A stretch of 5,349 nt of DNA from Anaerolineales bacterium. GTDB taxonomy: Bacteria > Chloroflexota > Anaerolineae > 4572-78 > J111. Positions 1 through 5,349 of the stretch are shown here, one piece after another (positions within the stretch are counted from its first letter, which is position 1; every line of letters begins with the position of its first letter). The notes under the pieces were generated by a model. That model was not told the origin of the DNA and made no database searches. It saw nothing but the letters and a program-made list of their open reading frames with translations. The stretch lies in contig JAAUSP010000543.1 in NCBI GenBank assembly GCA_012032575.1, forward strand, positions 1 through 5,349, in the 5' to 3' direction. Both the position numbers and the translations under genes were made by a program.

Positions 1-35
1 CGGCAGTTGCCCCCTGCTTGACGGGCAAAAACAAG

Positions 36-71
36 CTGATTTTTGACCGCAACCCTGACCTGATTTTGACC
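36..71. repeat. short imperfect direct repeat
   Basis: Two copies of CTGATTTT(T)GACC lie at 36-48 and 60-71 and differ by one T. They lie past the stop of the last minus-strand ORF, in the otherwise featureless first 73 bases. No function can be assigned. The repeat could be a remnant of intergenic tandem duplication like those further right. Confidence 0.4.
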
Positions 72-73
72 TG

Positions 74-271
74 TTATGATGGAAAACCCACCCCGCTTTG
101 CCCGGACAAGTCCTGATTTCTGTTCAGATATGCAAGTTCCGGGAATTGCTGGTTTATTTGGTTAAATCCAAGCCAAGAAAATGGCCCTTGCCACACTACA
201 TCTTCCATTTTAATTAAGGAAGCATCTCGAAACCTGTTGAAACTCCAAAACTTTGACAATGATTCTTCCAT
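74..271 (-). CDS. hypothetical protein, 65 aa, possibly an N-terminal remnant
   Basis: This is an ATG-started ORF that begins 23 bases after the stop of the GIY-YIG gene on the same strand. I see no strong Shine-Dalgarno site; there is only an AAAG-like purine stretch upstream. The first ~40 residues look like a real soluble protein (aromatic-rich, with a WQGPFSW stretch around residues 27-33). The last ~25 residues look like translated intergenic DNA, because they coincide with an inverted repeat at 101-143. I do not recognise the family. It may be the start of a longer gene that was truncated, a small accessory partner of the GIY-YIG protein, or a chance ORF. No membrane segment or signal peptide is visible. 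Confidence 0.3.
   Translation of the reverse strand: MEESLSKFWSFNRFRDASLIKMEDVVWQGPFSWLGFNQINQQFPELAYLNRNQDLSGQSGVGFPS
101..143. repeat. interrupted inverted repeat (possible hairpin)
   Basis: CCCGGA (101-106) pairs with TCCGGG (138-143). Inside it, CTGA (113-116) pairs with TCAG (124-127) around a 7-nt loop. On the minus-strand transcript this gives a two-part stem with an internal loop. It falls within the 3' end of the 65-codon ORF. It has no immediate T-run, so a rho-independent terminator is not supported. It may be a repeat-type hairpin. Confidence 0.35.
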
Positions 272-294
272 TTTTGTTCTTTACGAAAAATATC

Positions 295-790
<496 letters not shown>

Positions 791-2148
791 TCACTGTGAT
801 TTCACAAACTCTCCCCGCCAACCGGCATCACCCAACGGATAATGATCCCGCTGGCTGACTTCGGCCCGGATCATGGCGTTGATGAGGAAAAAGTGGCGCA
901 GCATAAAAAAGTCGGGGCGGTTGAGCGGGTCGAGGCCGCGCCGGAGAATACTGGGGACGGAGTAAAACGCTTTGCGGGCGGCCAGACAGCCGGCCTGGAG
1001 TTCCGTCGGGGTCATTCGGGCGGGTTGGAAGGGGATTTTGTTGTAGCTGTAAGCATCGTCGAGCCACCAGGAGTGGTAGAGCAGGCGCTTTTCGGCTTCG
1101 AGGCGTTGGTACAGCGGGGTGCCGGGGAAGGGGTCAAATGGTTAAATGCGCCGATAAAAAAACGATGCTCCCTGGCAAATTCAACCGTTTCGGCAAAAGA
1201 GGCCGGGGTATCGAGGTCGTAGCCGAAGATGAAGGTGGCGTAGAGCTTGAGACCAAAGCGGCGCAGGTTAGCCAGCGCCTGTTCGTAACCGCCCTTCATG
1301 GTGTTGAAGCCTTTGTCCATGGCCCGCAAATTTTCGGGGTTGAGGCTTTCAAAGCCGATGAGCAGCCCTTCACAGCCGCTCCGCACCAGCAGGTCGAGAA
1401 ATTCCTCGTCGTGGGCGGCGTTGATGCTGGCCTGACTGACCCAGCGCAGTTTGAGCGGGATGAGCGCCCGGAAAAACTCTTTGGCCTGGCGCATATTGGA
1501 GGTGATGTTGTCGTCTACAAAGAAAAAGAATTTCTTGTTTTCCCGGCGCATGGACTCCAACTCGGTGATGATGTCGTCAACCGGGCGGCGGTTTTGAGTT
1601 TGGTCGAAGACGGTCTGCACGGCGCAGAAGTCACATTTAAAGTGACAGCCGCGCCCGGCCTCGACCAGGCCGATGGACAGGTAACGCTTGCCGCGAAAGA
1701 TGGTCCGGTCCGGTTTGAGGCCGGTGAGCGAGGGGCGTTCCGGCTGGTGGTAAATTTTAGCCAGTTTACCGTGCCGAAAATCATCAATCACTTCCGGCCA
1801 CAGGCCCTCGGCCTCGCCGATGACCACCGCTTCGGCGTAATCGGCCACTTCTTCCGGACAGAGGGTGGCGTGAAAGCCGCCCATAATCACTGGCACACCG
1901 CGCCGCCGATACTCGCTGGCAATTTGATAGCAGCGCTTGGCCGTGTAAGTTTCGACGCTGAGGGCGACCAGGTCGGTTGGTTCGTCGTAAGGGATAGCTT
2001 CCATGCGGTCGTCGTAAAATTTAACCTCGACCGTTTTGGGGGTCAATCCGGCAATGACTGCCGCCGGCAGCGGCTCCATCTGCCAGGTGCCGATGTACGG
2101 CTGGCCCGGTCGCCGGCCGATACAGGGGTGGATGATGGTAAGTCTCAC
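791..2148 (-). pseudogene. B12-binding domain radical SAM enzyme, broken by a single frameshift
   Basis: The first frame (2148-1012) encodes 378 residues. An N-terminal Rossmann-like cobalamin-binding-type domain covers about 1-130 (YDDRMEAIPYDEPTD, then MGGFHATL around 89-96). A radical SAM core follows with CxxxCxxC at C168, C172 and C175 for the 4Fe-4S cluster, then VDDNIT and IGFESLN strands. The classic B12 DxHxxG histidine is absent, as in many members of this class. After P340 the frame is lost. Adding one base within 1124-1133 restores HLTPFPGTPLYQRLEAE and continues through the ORF ending at 791, giving about 452 residues. The start is GTG at 2148, with GGAGG seven bases upstream and an in-frame TAG before it. 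It follows the desaturase gene by 46 bases. Such enzymes (e.g. HpnP, BchE relatives) do methylations and ring or lipid chemistry; the substrate here is unknown. If the frameshift is real, the product lacks its C-terminal ~110 residues. Confidence 0.85.
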
Positions 2149-2155
2149 ACGCTAG

Positions 2156-2160
2156 CCTCC
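2156..2160 (-). promoter_or_regulatory. ribosome binding site of the radical SAM gene
   Basis: GGAGG on the minus strand sits seven bases before the GTG at 2148. It decides this non-ATG start: there is an in-frame TAG between the site and the start codon, so no longer version exists. Confidence 0.75.
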
Positions 2161-2168
2161 GAAGGGAA

Positions 2169-2230
2169 GGCTAAGGCTGAGGCTGAGGCTAAGGCTAAGT
2201 TAGCTCAGCCTCAGCCTTAGCCTCAGCCTC
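2169..2230. repeat. hexanucleotide repeat hairpin at the desaturase 3' end
   Basis: Five GGCTRA hexamers (2169-2198) face four TYAGCC hexamers (2205-2228) across a loop of about six bases. The minus-strand transcript could therefore form a stem of about 24 base pairs. Two of its hexamer pairs contain a G-U wobble and one contains an A-C mismatch. The structure overlaps the last ~11 codons and the stop of the desaturase gene and lies just before the radical SAM ribosome binding site. There is no T-run, so it is not a classic terminator. It could stabilise or attenuate the mRNA between the two genes, or it may simply be a repeat family of this genome. Confidence 0.75.
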
Positions 2231-3118
2231 AATATTACAGTATCGTGCCACCTGAAACCGTTCCCGCATCCACTCTGGCATTTTGAGTTGGCCCAGGGTG
2301 ATGGTTCCCAGAAAATCCTGATCGTAACCCAGGCCAAGGGGGTGGTTCTGATTTTCAGCCAGGGTGGGGTCCAGGTATGTGCCGAAAACGCGATCCCACA
2401 GAATGGTGAAATTGCCATAGTTGCCATTCAGGTCTACGGTGTGGTGGAGCAGGTGCTCTTGGGGAGTGGTCAGGGCCAGCCATTTCATGGCGTGATGGAC
2501 CCACCAGAAACGGCGCAGGAAAGAAGAATGGCTGGCAACCAGCAGAAAGGTGTGGGCCAGCAGCAAAATTTTGAGCGGGGTCAAATCCCACAGGGGCAGG
2601 CCAAAGAGCAGCAGCAGCCCATAGGCCGACACGACGGTGGCAAAGGTGGCCGGGAAAGAGGTGATGACGACAAACGGTCGCACCGCCAGACCAGGCATTG
2701 CTACAAAAACCTGGTTGGGCAAATGGTGATATTCGTGCGACCACCAGAAGGGACGGCTGTGACTGAACCAGCGGTGGAGCGCATAATCCCACAAACCGGA
2801 CAGATAAAAGGTAAGGATGCTGATGATAACCAGCCAGCCACCGCCGATGGATTGCGGATCAATCGGCCAGCCGAGCCACTGGCTGAACTGCCGGCGCAGG
2901 TCCACCAGCAACGTCTCGGCGGAGGGAACGAGGGCCAGGCCGCCAAATTGCAGACCGGCATAAATGGCCAGCACCGCCAGCAGAAAAAGCAGCGTTTCGG
3001 CTCTGGGCGACGCGCCATCATGGCGGTCATGACGGGTCATATGACGGTCCAACAGGTCGAGCGCCACAAAAACAACCGGGATGCCCAGGAAAAGGATCAA
3101 AAAAAGCTGGTTGCTCAC
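2195..3118 (-). CDS. sterol desaturase / fatty acid hydroxylase family membrane protein
   Basis: A 307-residue integral membrane enzyme with the histidine clusters of the fatty acid hydroxylase superfamily: HRWFSH (H115-H120), HEYHH (H128, H131, H132), a VHHA pair (H208, H209) and EHLLHH (H222, H225, H226). Together these would bind a di-iron centre that uses O2 to hydroxylate or desaturate a lipid. Hydrophobic segments lie at about 4-20, 42-60, 94-110, 147-175 and 182-196. The NGNYGNF and WDRVFGTY motifs after the last cluster are typical of the family. The start is GTG at 3118, overlapping the stop of the upstream small membrane protein by GTGA, so translation is probably coupled. The last residues (EAEAKAEAEL) are translated from a hexanucleotide repeat and are unlikely to matter for catalysis. 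The substrate cannot be told; sterol, carotenoid, fatty acid and ether-lipid-type substrates are all known in the superfamily. Confidence 0.88.
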   Translation of the reverse strand: MSNQLFLILFLGIPVVFVALDLLDRHMTRHDRHDGASPRAETLLFLLAVLAIYAGLQFGGLALVPSAETLLVDLRRQFSQWLGWPIDPQSIGGGWLVIISILTFYLSGLWDYALHRWFSHSRPFWWSHEYHHLPNQVFVAMPGLAVRPFVVITSFPATFATVVSAYGLLLLFGLPLWDLTPLKILLLAHTFLLVASHSSFLRRFWWVHHAMKWLALTTPQEHLLHHTVDLNGNYGNFTILWDRVFGTYLDPTLAENQNHPLGLGYDQDFLGTITLGQLKMPEWMRERFQVARYCNIEAEAKAEAELT

Positions 3119-3573
3119 GCTCTGGCCGTTCTACTTTGAGGTTGGCGGGGCCGGTCGGCAAAGTAGAGCAGCACCACCAACAGCACCCCCGACAAAAAGA
3201 CAAAAATCAGGCCGGACAACATCGAACTGGCCGGAATGGTGAAGGCGTTTTGAATTTCCTGCCAAAAGATGAGCCGCTGTGAACTGCGGATGAGCCACAA
3301 CAGGGCAAAACCGTAAACCAGCAATTTGTTGCGCAGAGGATCGCGGGCGGCAATGGCGGCCATAATCCCCAACACAAACATAAAGGCTCCCAGCGGTTTC
3401 AAAATGTAGACAAACTGGGGCTGGCTCCAATCCACCTGAGCGTTGTATAACCCCGCTCCCACCCACTCCTTCAACCCCAGGTCCAGGTTGAGGCTGAGAC
3501 CCACCAAAATGTGGAAAACACAGGTGATCCAGAGCGCTACTTTCAACAGGGTCAGGGCCGTATTGTTTTTCAT
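3115..3573 (-). CDS. small four-helix membrane protein, unknown function
   Basis: A 152-residue protein with hydrophobic segments at about 7-29, 57-76, 83-97 and 117-139, and a basic tail (RPRQPQSRTARA) that would face the cytoplasm. ATG at 3573 is chosen over the TTG at 3591 because AGGAGG lies five bases upstream of the ATG. Its stop overlaps the GTG of the desaturase gene by four bases, which suggests the two proteins are made together and perhaps act together at the membrane. A conserved-looking KPLGAFMFVLGIMAA segment forms the second helix, but I recognise no family, no cofactor ligands and no catalytic residues. It could be a subunit, an electron-transfer partner or a membrane scaffold for the desaturase; this is inference from position only. 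Confidence 0.75.
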   Translation of the reverse strand: MKNNTALTLLKVALWITCVFHILVGLSLNLDLGLKEWVGAGLYNAQVDWSQPQFVYILKPLGAFMFVLGIMAAIAARDPLRNKLLVYGFALLWLIRSSQRLIFWQEIQNAFTIPASSMLSGLIFVFLSGVLLVVLLYFADRPRQPQSRTARA

Positions 3574-3578
3574 TGTTT

Positions 3579-3584
3579 CCTCCT
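3579..3584 (-). promoter_or_regulatory. strong ribosome binding site
   Basis: AGGAGG on the minus strand lies five bases before the ATG at 3573. It is the best Shine-Dalgarno match on this strand, and it decides the start of the small membrane protein over the upstream TTG. Together with the 58-base gap after the preceding gene, it suggests an independent start of translation for the membrane protein/desaturase pair. Confidence 0.75.
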
Positions 3585-3616
3585 TCGACAATAGTAATTA
3601 CGCAAAGCGATCTGTG

Positions 3617-3684
3617 CCCAGTGGTCAGTTATCAACAATCAGTTATAGACTGGTGACTGATGACTGATGACTGATCACTGTGGG
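3617..3684. repeat. 7-nt tandem repeat within an inverted repeat
   Basis: Three exact head-to-tail copies of TGACTGA occupy 3654-3674, followed by a degenerate TCACTG. The left side holds the related CAGTGGTCAGTTATCA (3619-3634) and CAATCAGTTAT. An 11-bp arm, CAGTGGTCAGT, pairs with ACTGATCACTG (3670-3680) with one mismatch, enclosing the array. It covers the final ~17 codons of the multi-pass membrane protein and the gap before the next gene. Repeats of this type (ACTGAT/CAGTTATCAGT) are common intergenic elements in some bacterial genomes. No terminal T-run is present. Confidence 0.65.
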
Positions 3685-4390
3685 TAGCAACCGGCCAAAA
3701 GGGGGGACGCACTTTGAGAGCCTCAGCGGGTGCGTTGGAGTAAGCAGTGAGGCCGCTTTCACCATAGCGTAGAAAGGAATAGAGGATAAACGCCAGCACC
3801 GGGAAGATCAATCCGGCCAGGGTGCCGCCGATCCACAAAAGCCAATAAGTATCCCACCGGTTCAACTCCAGCAAATAGTATTGGTTTAGCCGAATCGCCA
3901 GGCCGTAGCAGAGGCCAAACACACCAAACAGGACCGGGGCGTAGTCGGTGGCGCTGGCTTCCGGCCCTCGATTTTCGGCGTAGGGCCGATTGTAAACAAT
4001 GATAAACCCAGCTTTGATGGCCGCCAAATCGTACAGCCAGTTCCAGAAAGCCAGCACCGAACCCAACACAAAGCCGGCCCGGATAAACTCAAGCAGGGTA
4101 AAGCTGGCAGGCGGCCCTCCCAGACACAACAGGGCCATCAGGCTGGTGGCCGAGCCAAAAACAAAGCCGTGGTGAGGTCGAAATCTGCCCAGCCGCAGCC
4201 GGGTATTGAACTCCCACAGCCCCAGCCAATTTGTGCCCAACGCCGGGATAATGTAAGCAAAAGAAATCGGGATTGACAGCATCAACCAGACCAGGGCATG
4301 ATTACCCTCGAATTGGCGCAGCCAGAGGAAGTAGCTGAGGGGCAGGAGAATGAGCGGGGCCAGGTATTGGTAAAGGTTAAAGAAGCGCAT
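3632..4390 (-). CDS. multi-pass membrane protein, unknown function
   Basis: A protein of about 252 residues with roughly six hydrophobic segments, near residues 10-27, 33-51, 76-95, 98-125, 147-167 and 181-208. Charged, aromatic-rich loops lie between them, including a loop with RLRLGRFRPHHG (around 64-75) and one with YNRPYAENRGPEASATDY (around 132-150). No known motif is visible, so no function is offered. ATG at 4390 is preferred over the TTG one codon earlier; GAGG stands six bases upstream. The ATG overlaps the stop of the aminotransferase stump as TGATG, so ribosomes finishing the stump could start here. The last ~15 residues (SDQSSVISHQSITDC) are translated from a tandem repeat and probably do not belong to the ancestral protein; the original end was likely near WPVATH. 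Confidence 0.7.
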   Translation of the reverse strand: MRFFNLYQYLAPLILLPLSYFLWLRQFEGNHALVWLMLSIPISFAYIIPALGTNWLGLWEFNTRLRLGRFRPHHGFVFGSATSLMALLCLGGPPASFTLLEFIRAGFVLGSVLAFWNWLYDLAAIKAGFIIVYNRPYAENRGPEASATDYAPVLFGVFGLCYGLAIRLNQYYLLELNRWDTYWLLWIGGTLAGLIFPVLAFILYSFLRYGESGLTAYSNAPAEALKVRPPFWPVATHSDQSSVISHQSITDC

Positions 4391-4548
4391 CAATCGCCTC
4401 GCTCAGCCTCAAGGCGCAGGTAATCAGTGGTCGCCTCCACCACCTGCCGGGGCATCAGCGCCGCGCCGGCGTTGTTGAGATGCAGCACTTTGTCACACCC
4501 CGGCGTATCCTGCCGGGCGCGGGCGAGATCGAAGGGAGGTTCTGTCAT
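4390..4548 (-). pseudogene. N-terminal stump of a class V aminotransferase / cysteine-desulfurase-like enzyme
   Basis: A 52-codon ORF. It starts at the ATG at 4548 with GGAAGG eight bases upstream, and it ends at TGA (4392-4390). The translation FDLARARQDTPGC (6-18) followed by HLNNAGAALMPRQVVEATTDYLRLEAERGD (23-52) matches the N-terminus of class V-fold PLP-dependent aminotransferases, where NNAGAALMP and the following helix come before the catalytic domain. The family is normally about 380-400 residues. Here the PLP lysine, the cofactor site and everything after residue 52 are missing, and none of it is visible downstream in any frame of the window. The sequence changes straight into the membrane protein gene, so this looks like a deletion or recombination join. 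Enzyme activity is impossible. The stump may persist as a translated leader for the next gene. Confidence 0.7.
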
Positions 4549-4632
4549 GTTTTTTACCTTCCAATAATTTTGTTTATTGTAATTTGCTCCAAGCTAAGTA
4601 GTCCGTAAAATGTTACTATCGGAGTAAAACTG
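4549..4632. promoter_or_regulatory. divergent intergenic region with candidate higBA promoter
   Basis: This AT-rich 84-base gap separates the minus-strand block from the plus-strand toxin-antitoxin genes. For the plus strand, TTGCTC (4584-4589) and TAAAAT (4606-4611) are 16 bases apart, with the start codon 22 bases after the -10. Symmetry overlapping the -10 (TAGT at 4599-4602 with ACTA at 4615-4618; GTAA at 4605-4608 with TTAC at 4613-4616) could serve as an operator for the antitoxin. For the minus strand, TACAAT (4581-4576) is a possible -10, but no -35 at good spacing is evident. All are candidates by eye. Confidence 0.4.
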
Positions 4633-4923
4633 GTGCGCATTATCGCCGTAAAGACCTTGAGAGAATATTGGGAATCTCATCAGGATATTGAAGGCCAGTT
4701 GAGAGCGTGGTATTATCGAGCAAAAAAGGCCGACTGGAAGACACCCGATCAGGTCAAAAAAGATTATCCAACTGCCAGCATTATTGCCGATAACCGGGTT
4801 GTATTTGACATCACCAAGAATTACCGCTTGGTCGTTAAAATTCGTTATAACAAAGGGATTATCTATCTTCGTTTCATCGGGACTCATCAGGAGTATGATC
4901 GTATTGATGTTACGAAGATTTAG
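4633..4923 (+). CDS. higB: HigB-type toxin, mRNA interferase of a type II toxin-antitoxin system
   Basis: A 96-residue protein with the HigB toxin pattern of the RelE superfamily: an N-terminal helix (TLREYWESH), the W26/W35 region with KKADWKTP, then DYPTAS, ADNRVVFDI (52-60), NYRLVVKIRY (63-72), IYLRFIGTHQEYD (77-89) and a short tail. Conserved residues expected for ribosome-dependent mRNA cleavage are present in kind: R65, H85 and Y88. The length is typical for the family. The start is GTG at 4633, with GGAG eight bases upstream. The antitoxin gene follows after 14 bases, giving the toxin-first order that characterises higBA. The free toxin is expected to cut mRNA on ribosomes in the cytoplasm and is held inactive by its partner. 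The module looks intact. Its AT-rich composition compared with the minus-strand genes suggests separate acquisition. Confidence 0.88.
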   Translation: MRIIAVKTLREYWESHQDIEGQLRAWYYRAKKADWKTPDQVKKDYPTASIIADNRVVFDITKNYRLVVKIRYNKGIIYLRFIGTHQEYDRIDVTKI

Positions 4924-4937
4924 TAAGGAAAACAGGT

Positions 4938-5309
4938 ATGGACACAAAACCAATCAGGACTGAAGCAGAATACCAGTCGGCGTTGCAGGAGATTGACCGG
5001 CTTTTTGATGCAGCCCCAAATACCCCTGAAGAAGACCGTTTGGAACTATTAACCATTTTAGTCGAAGCTTATGAGGCCGAACACTATCCAATTTATCCCC
5101 CCGATCCGGTTGAGGCCATTCTGCATGTGATGGAAGCTCATCAATTAGAGCTATCCGATCTCGAACCTATTCTTGGTACTGAAGAACAGGTAGCCAATAT
5201 CTTGAACCGCCAGGAACCCCTAACCCTGCCGATGATTCGCAACCTGCACGATAAACTGGGTATTCCCGCTGAAATTCTGATCCAGCCTTTGGTGACGATG
5301 GCAGCTTGA
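4938..5309 (+). CDS. higA: HigA-type antitoxin, HTH transcription regulator (COG5499-like)
   Basis: A 123-residue partner of the toxin just upstream. The N-terminal half (1-57) is acidic and helical (AEYQSALQEIDRLFD, EEDRLELLTILVEAYE, then YPIYPPDPVEAI) and is typical of COG5499 antitoxins. The C-terminal half (about 58-110) is a Xre/Cro-like helix-turn-helix: HQLELSDLEPILGTEEQVANILN followed by LTLPMIRNLHDKLGIP. Such proteins neutralise HigB and repress their own operon by binding the promoter; the symmetric bases around 4599-4618 are a possible target. ATG at 4938 has an AGGAAAA-type site upstream. The gene ends at TGA 5307-5309, and nothing recognisable (no stem with T-run) follows in the last 40 bases. 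Confidence 0.87.
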   Translation: MDTKPIRTEAEYQSALQEIDRLFDAAPNTPEEDRLELLTILVEAYEAEHYPIYPPDPVEAILHVMEAHQLELSDLEPILGTEEQVANILNRQEPLTLPMIRNLHDKLGIPAEILIQPLVTMAA

Positions 5310-5349
5310 GTTGAACGTTTCATCTCTTGCCTTGACCATCTTTGAGTAT

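Noticed and set aside
1124..1133. Programmed ribosomal frameshift in the radical SAM gene
   Set aside because: The site reads C CCU UCC, which does not satisfy X XXY YYZ, and no obvious downstream stem or pseudoknot was seen. A mutation or read error in a G-run is simpler.
1138..2220. Long plus-strand open frame of 360 codons opposite the radical SAM gene
   Set aside because: It is the antisense shadow of a gene with clear CxxxCxxC and family motifs; its translation is low in recognisable motifs and follows the GC pattern of the opposite strand.
2169..2230. Rho-independent terminator after the desaturase gene
   Set aside because: The stem is long but no T-run follows on the transcribed strand, and a same-strand gene with a strong ribosome binding site follows at once.
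2288..3139. Plus-strand open frame of 283 codons opposite the desaturase gene
   Set aside because: Its translation is extremely rich in Q and G, as expected from antisense reading. The minus strand carries all the desaturase histidine motifs.
3574..3684. CRISPR array from the TGACTGA copies
   Set aside because: The unit is 7 bases with no spacers; it is a simple tandem repeat.
4594..4953. Minus-strand open frame of 119 codons opposite higB
   Set aside because: The plus strand carries a full HigB pattern followed closely by a matching antitoxin; the opposite frame has no motif or ribosome binding site.

Overview
The window looks like a bacterial chromosomal contig with a compact, mostly minus-strand gene block (about 4548 down to 74). 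A two-gene plus-strand toxin-antitoxin module lies at the right end. Start codons are ATG or GTG, and Shine-Dalgarno sites are clear in front of several genes. I cannot name the organism. The short tandem, hairpin-forming repeats between genes and the mix of families would fit Chloroflexota-like or filamentous-cyanobacterium-like genomes, but that is an impression and not evidence.

Layout, in the direction of minus-strand transcription: (1) a 52-codon N-terminal stump of a class V aminotransferase / cysteine-desulfurase-like enzyme (4548-4390), which ends in a TGATG overlap with (2) a multi-pass membrane protein of unknown function (4390-3632). The C-terminal tail of (2) runs into a 7-nt tandem repeat. 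Next come (3) a small four-helix membrane protein (3573-3115) with a strong ribosome binding site, overlapping by GTGA (4) a sterol desaturase / fatty acid hydroxylase family membrane enzyme (3118-2195). The last codons of (4) are made of a hexanucleotide repeat that forms a long hairpin. Then follows (5) a B12-binding-domain radical SAM enzyme (2148-791), whose frame is broken once at 1124-1133; restoring one base joins two ORFs into a protein of about 452 residues. After a 172-base gap come (6) a stand-alone GIY-YIG domain protein (618-295) and (7) a doubtful 65-codon ORF (271-74).

The plus-strand module at 4633-5309 is a HigB-type mRNA interferase followed by its HigA/COG5499-type antitoxin. 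It is transcribed divergently from the minus-strand block out of an 84-base AT-rich intergenic region.

Functionally, (3) and (4) are translationally coupled, and (5) follows after 46 bases with its own ribosome binding site. A membrane di-iron hydroxylase/desaturase together with a radical SAM enzyme suggests modification of a lipid or isoprenoid, but no substrate can be read from the sequence. Both ends of the window (GIY-YIG gene, higBA) are visibly more AT-rich than the middle and carry typical mobile or accessory families. The truncated aminotransferase stump and the repeats suggest a region that has been rearranged.
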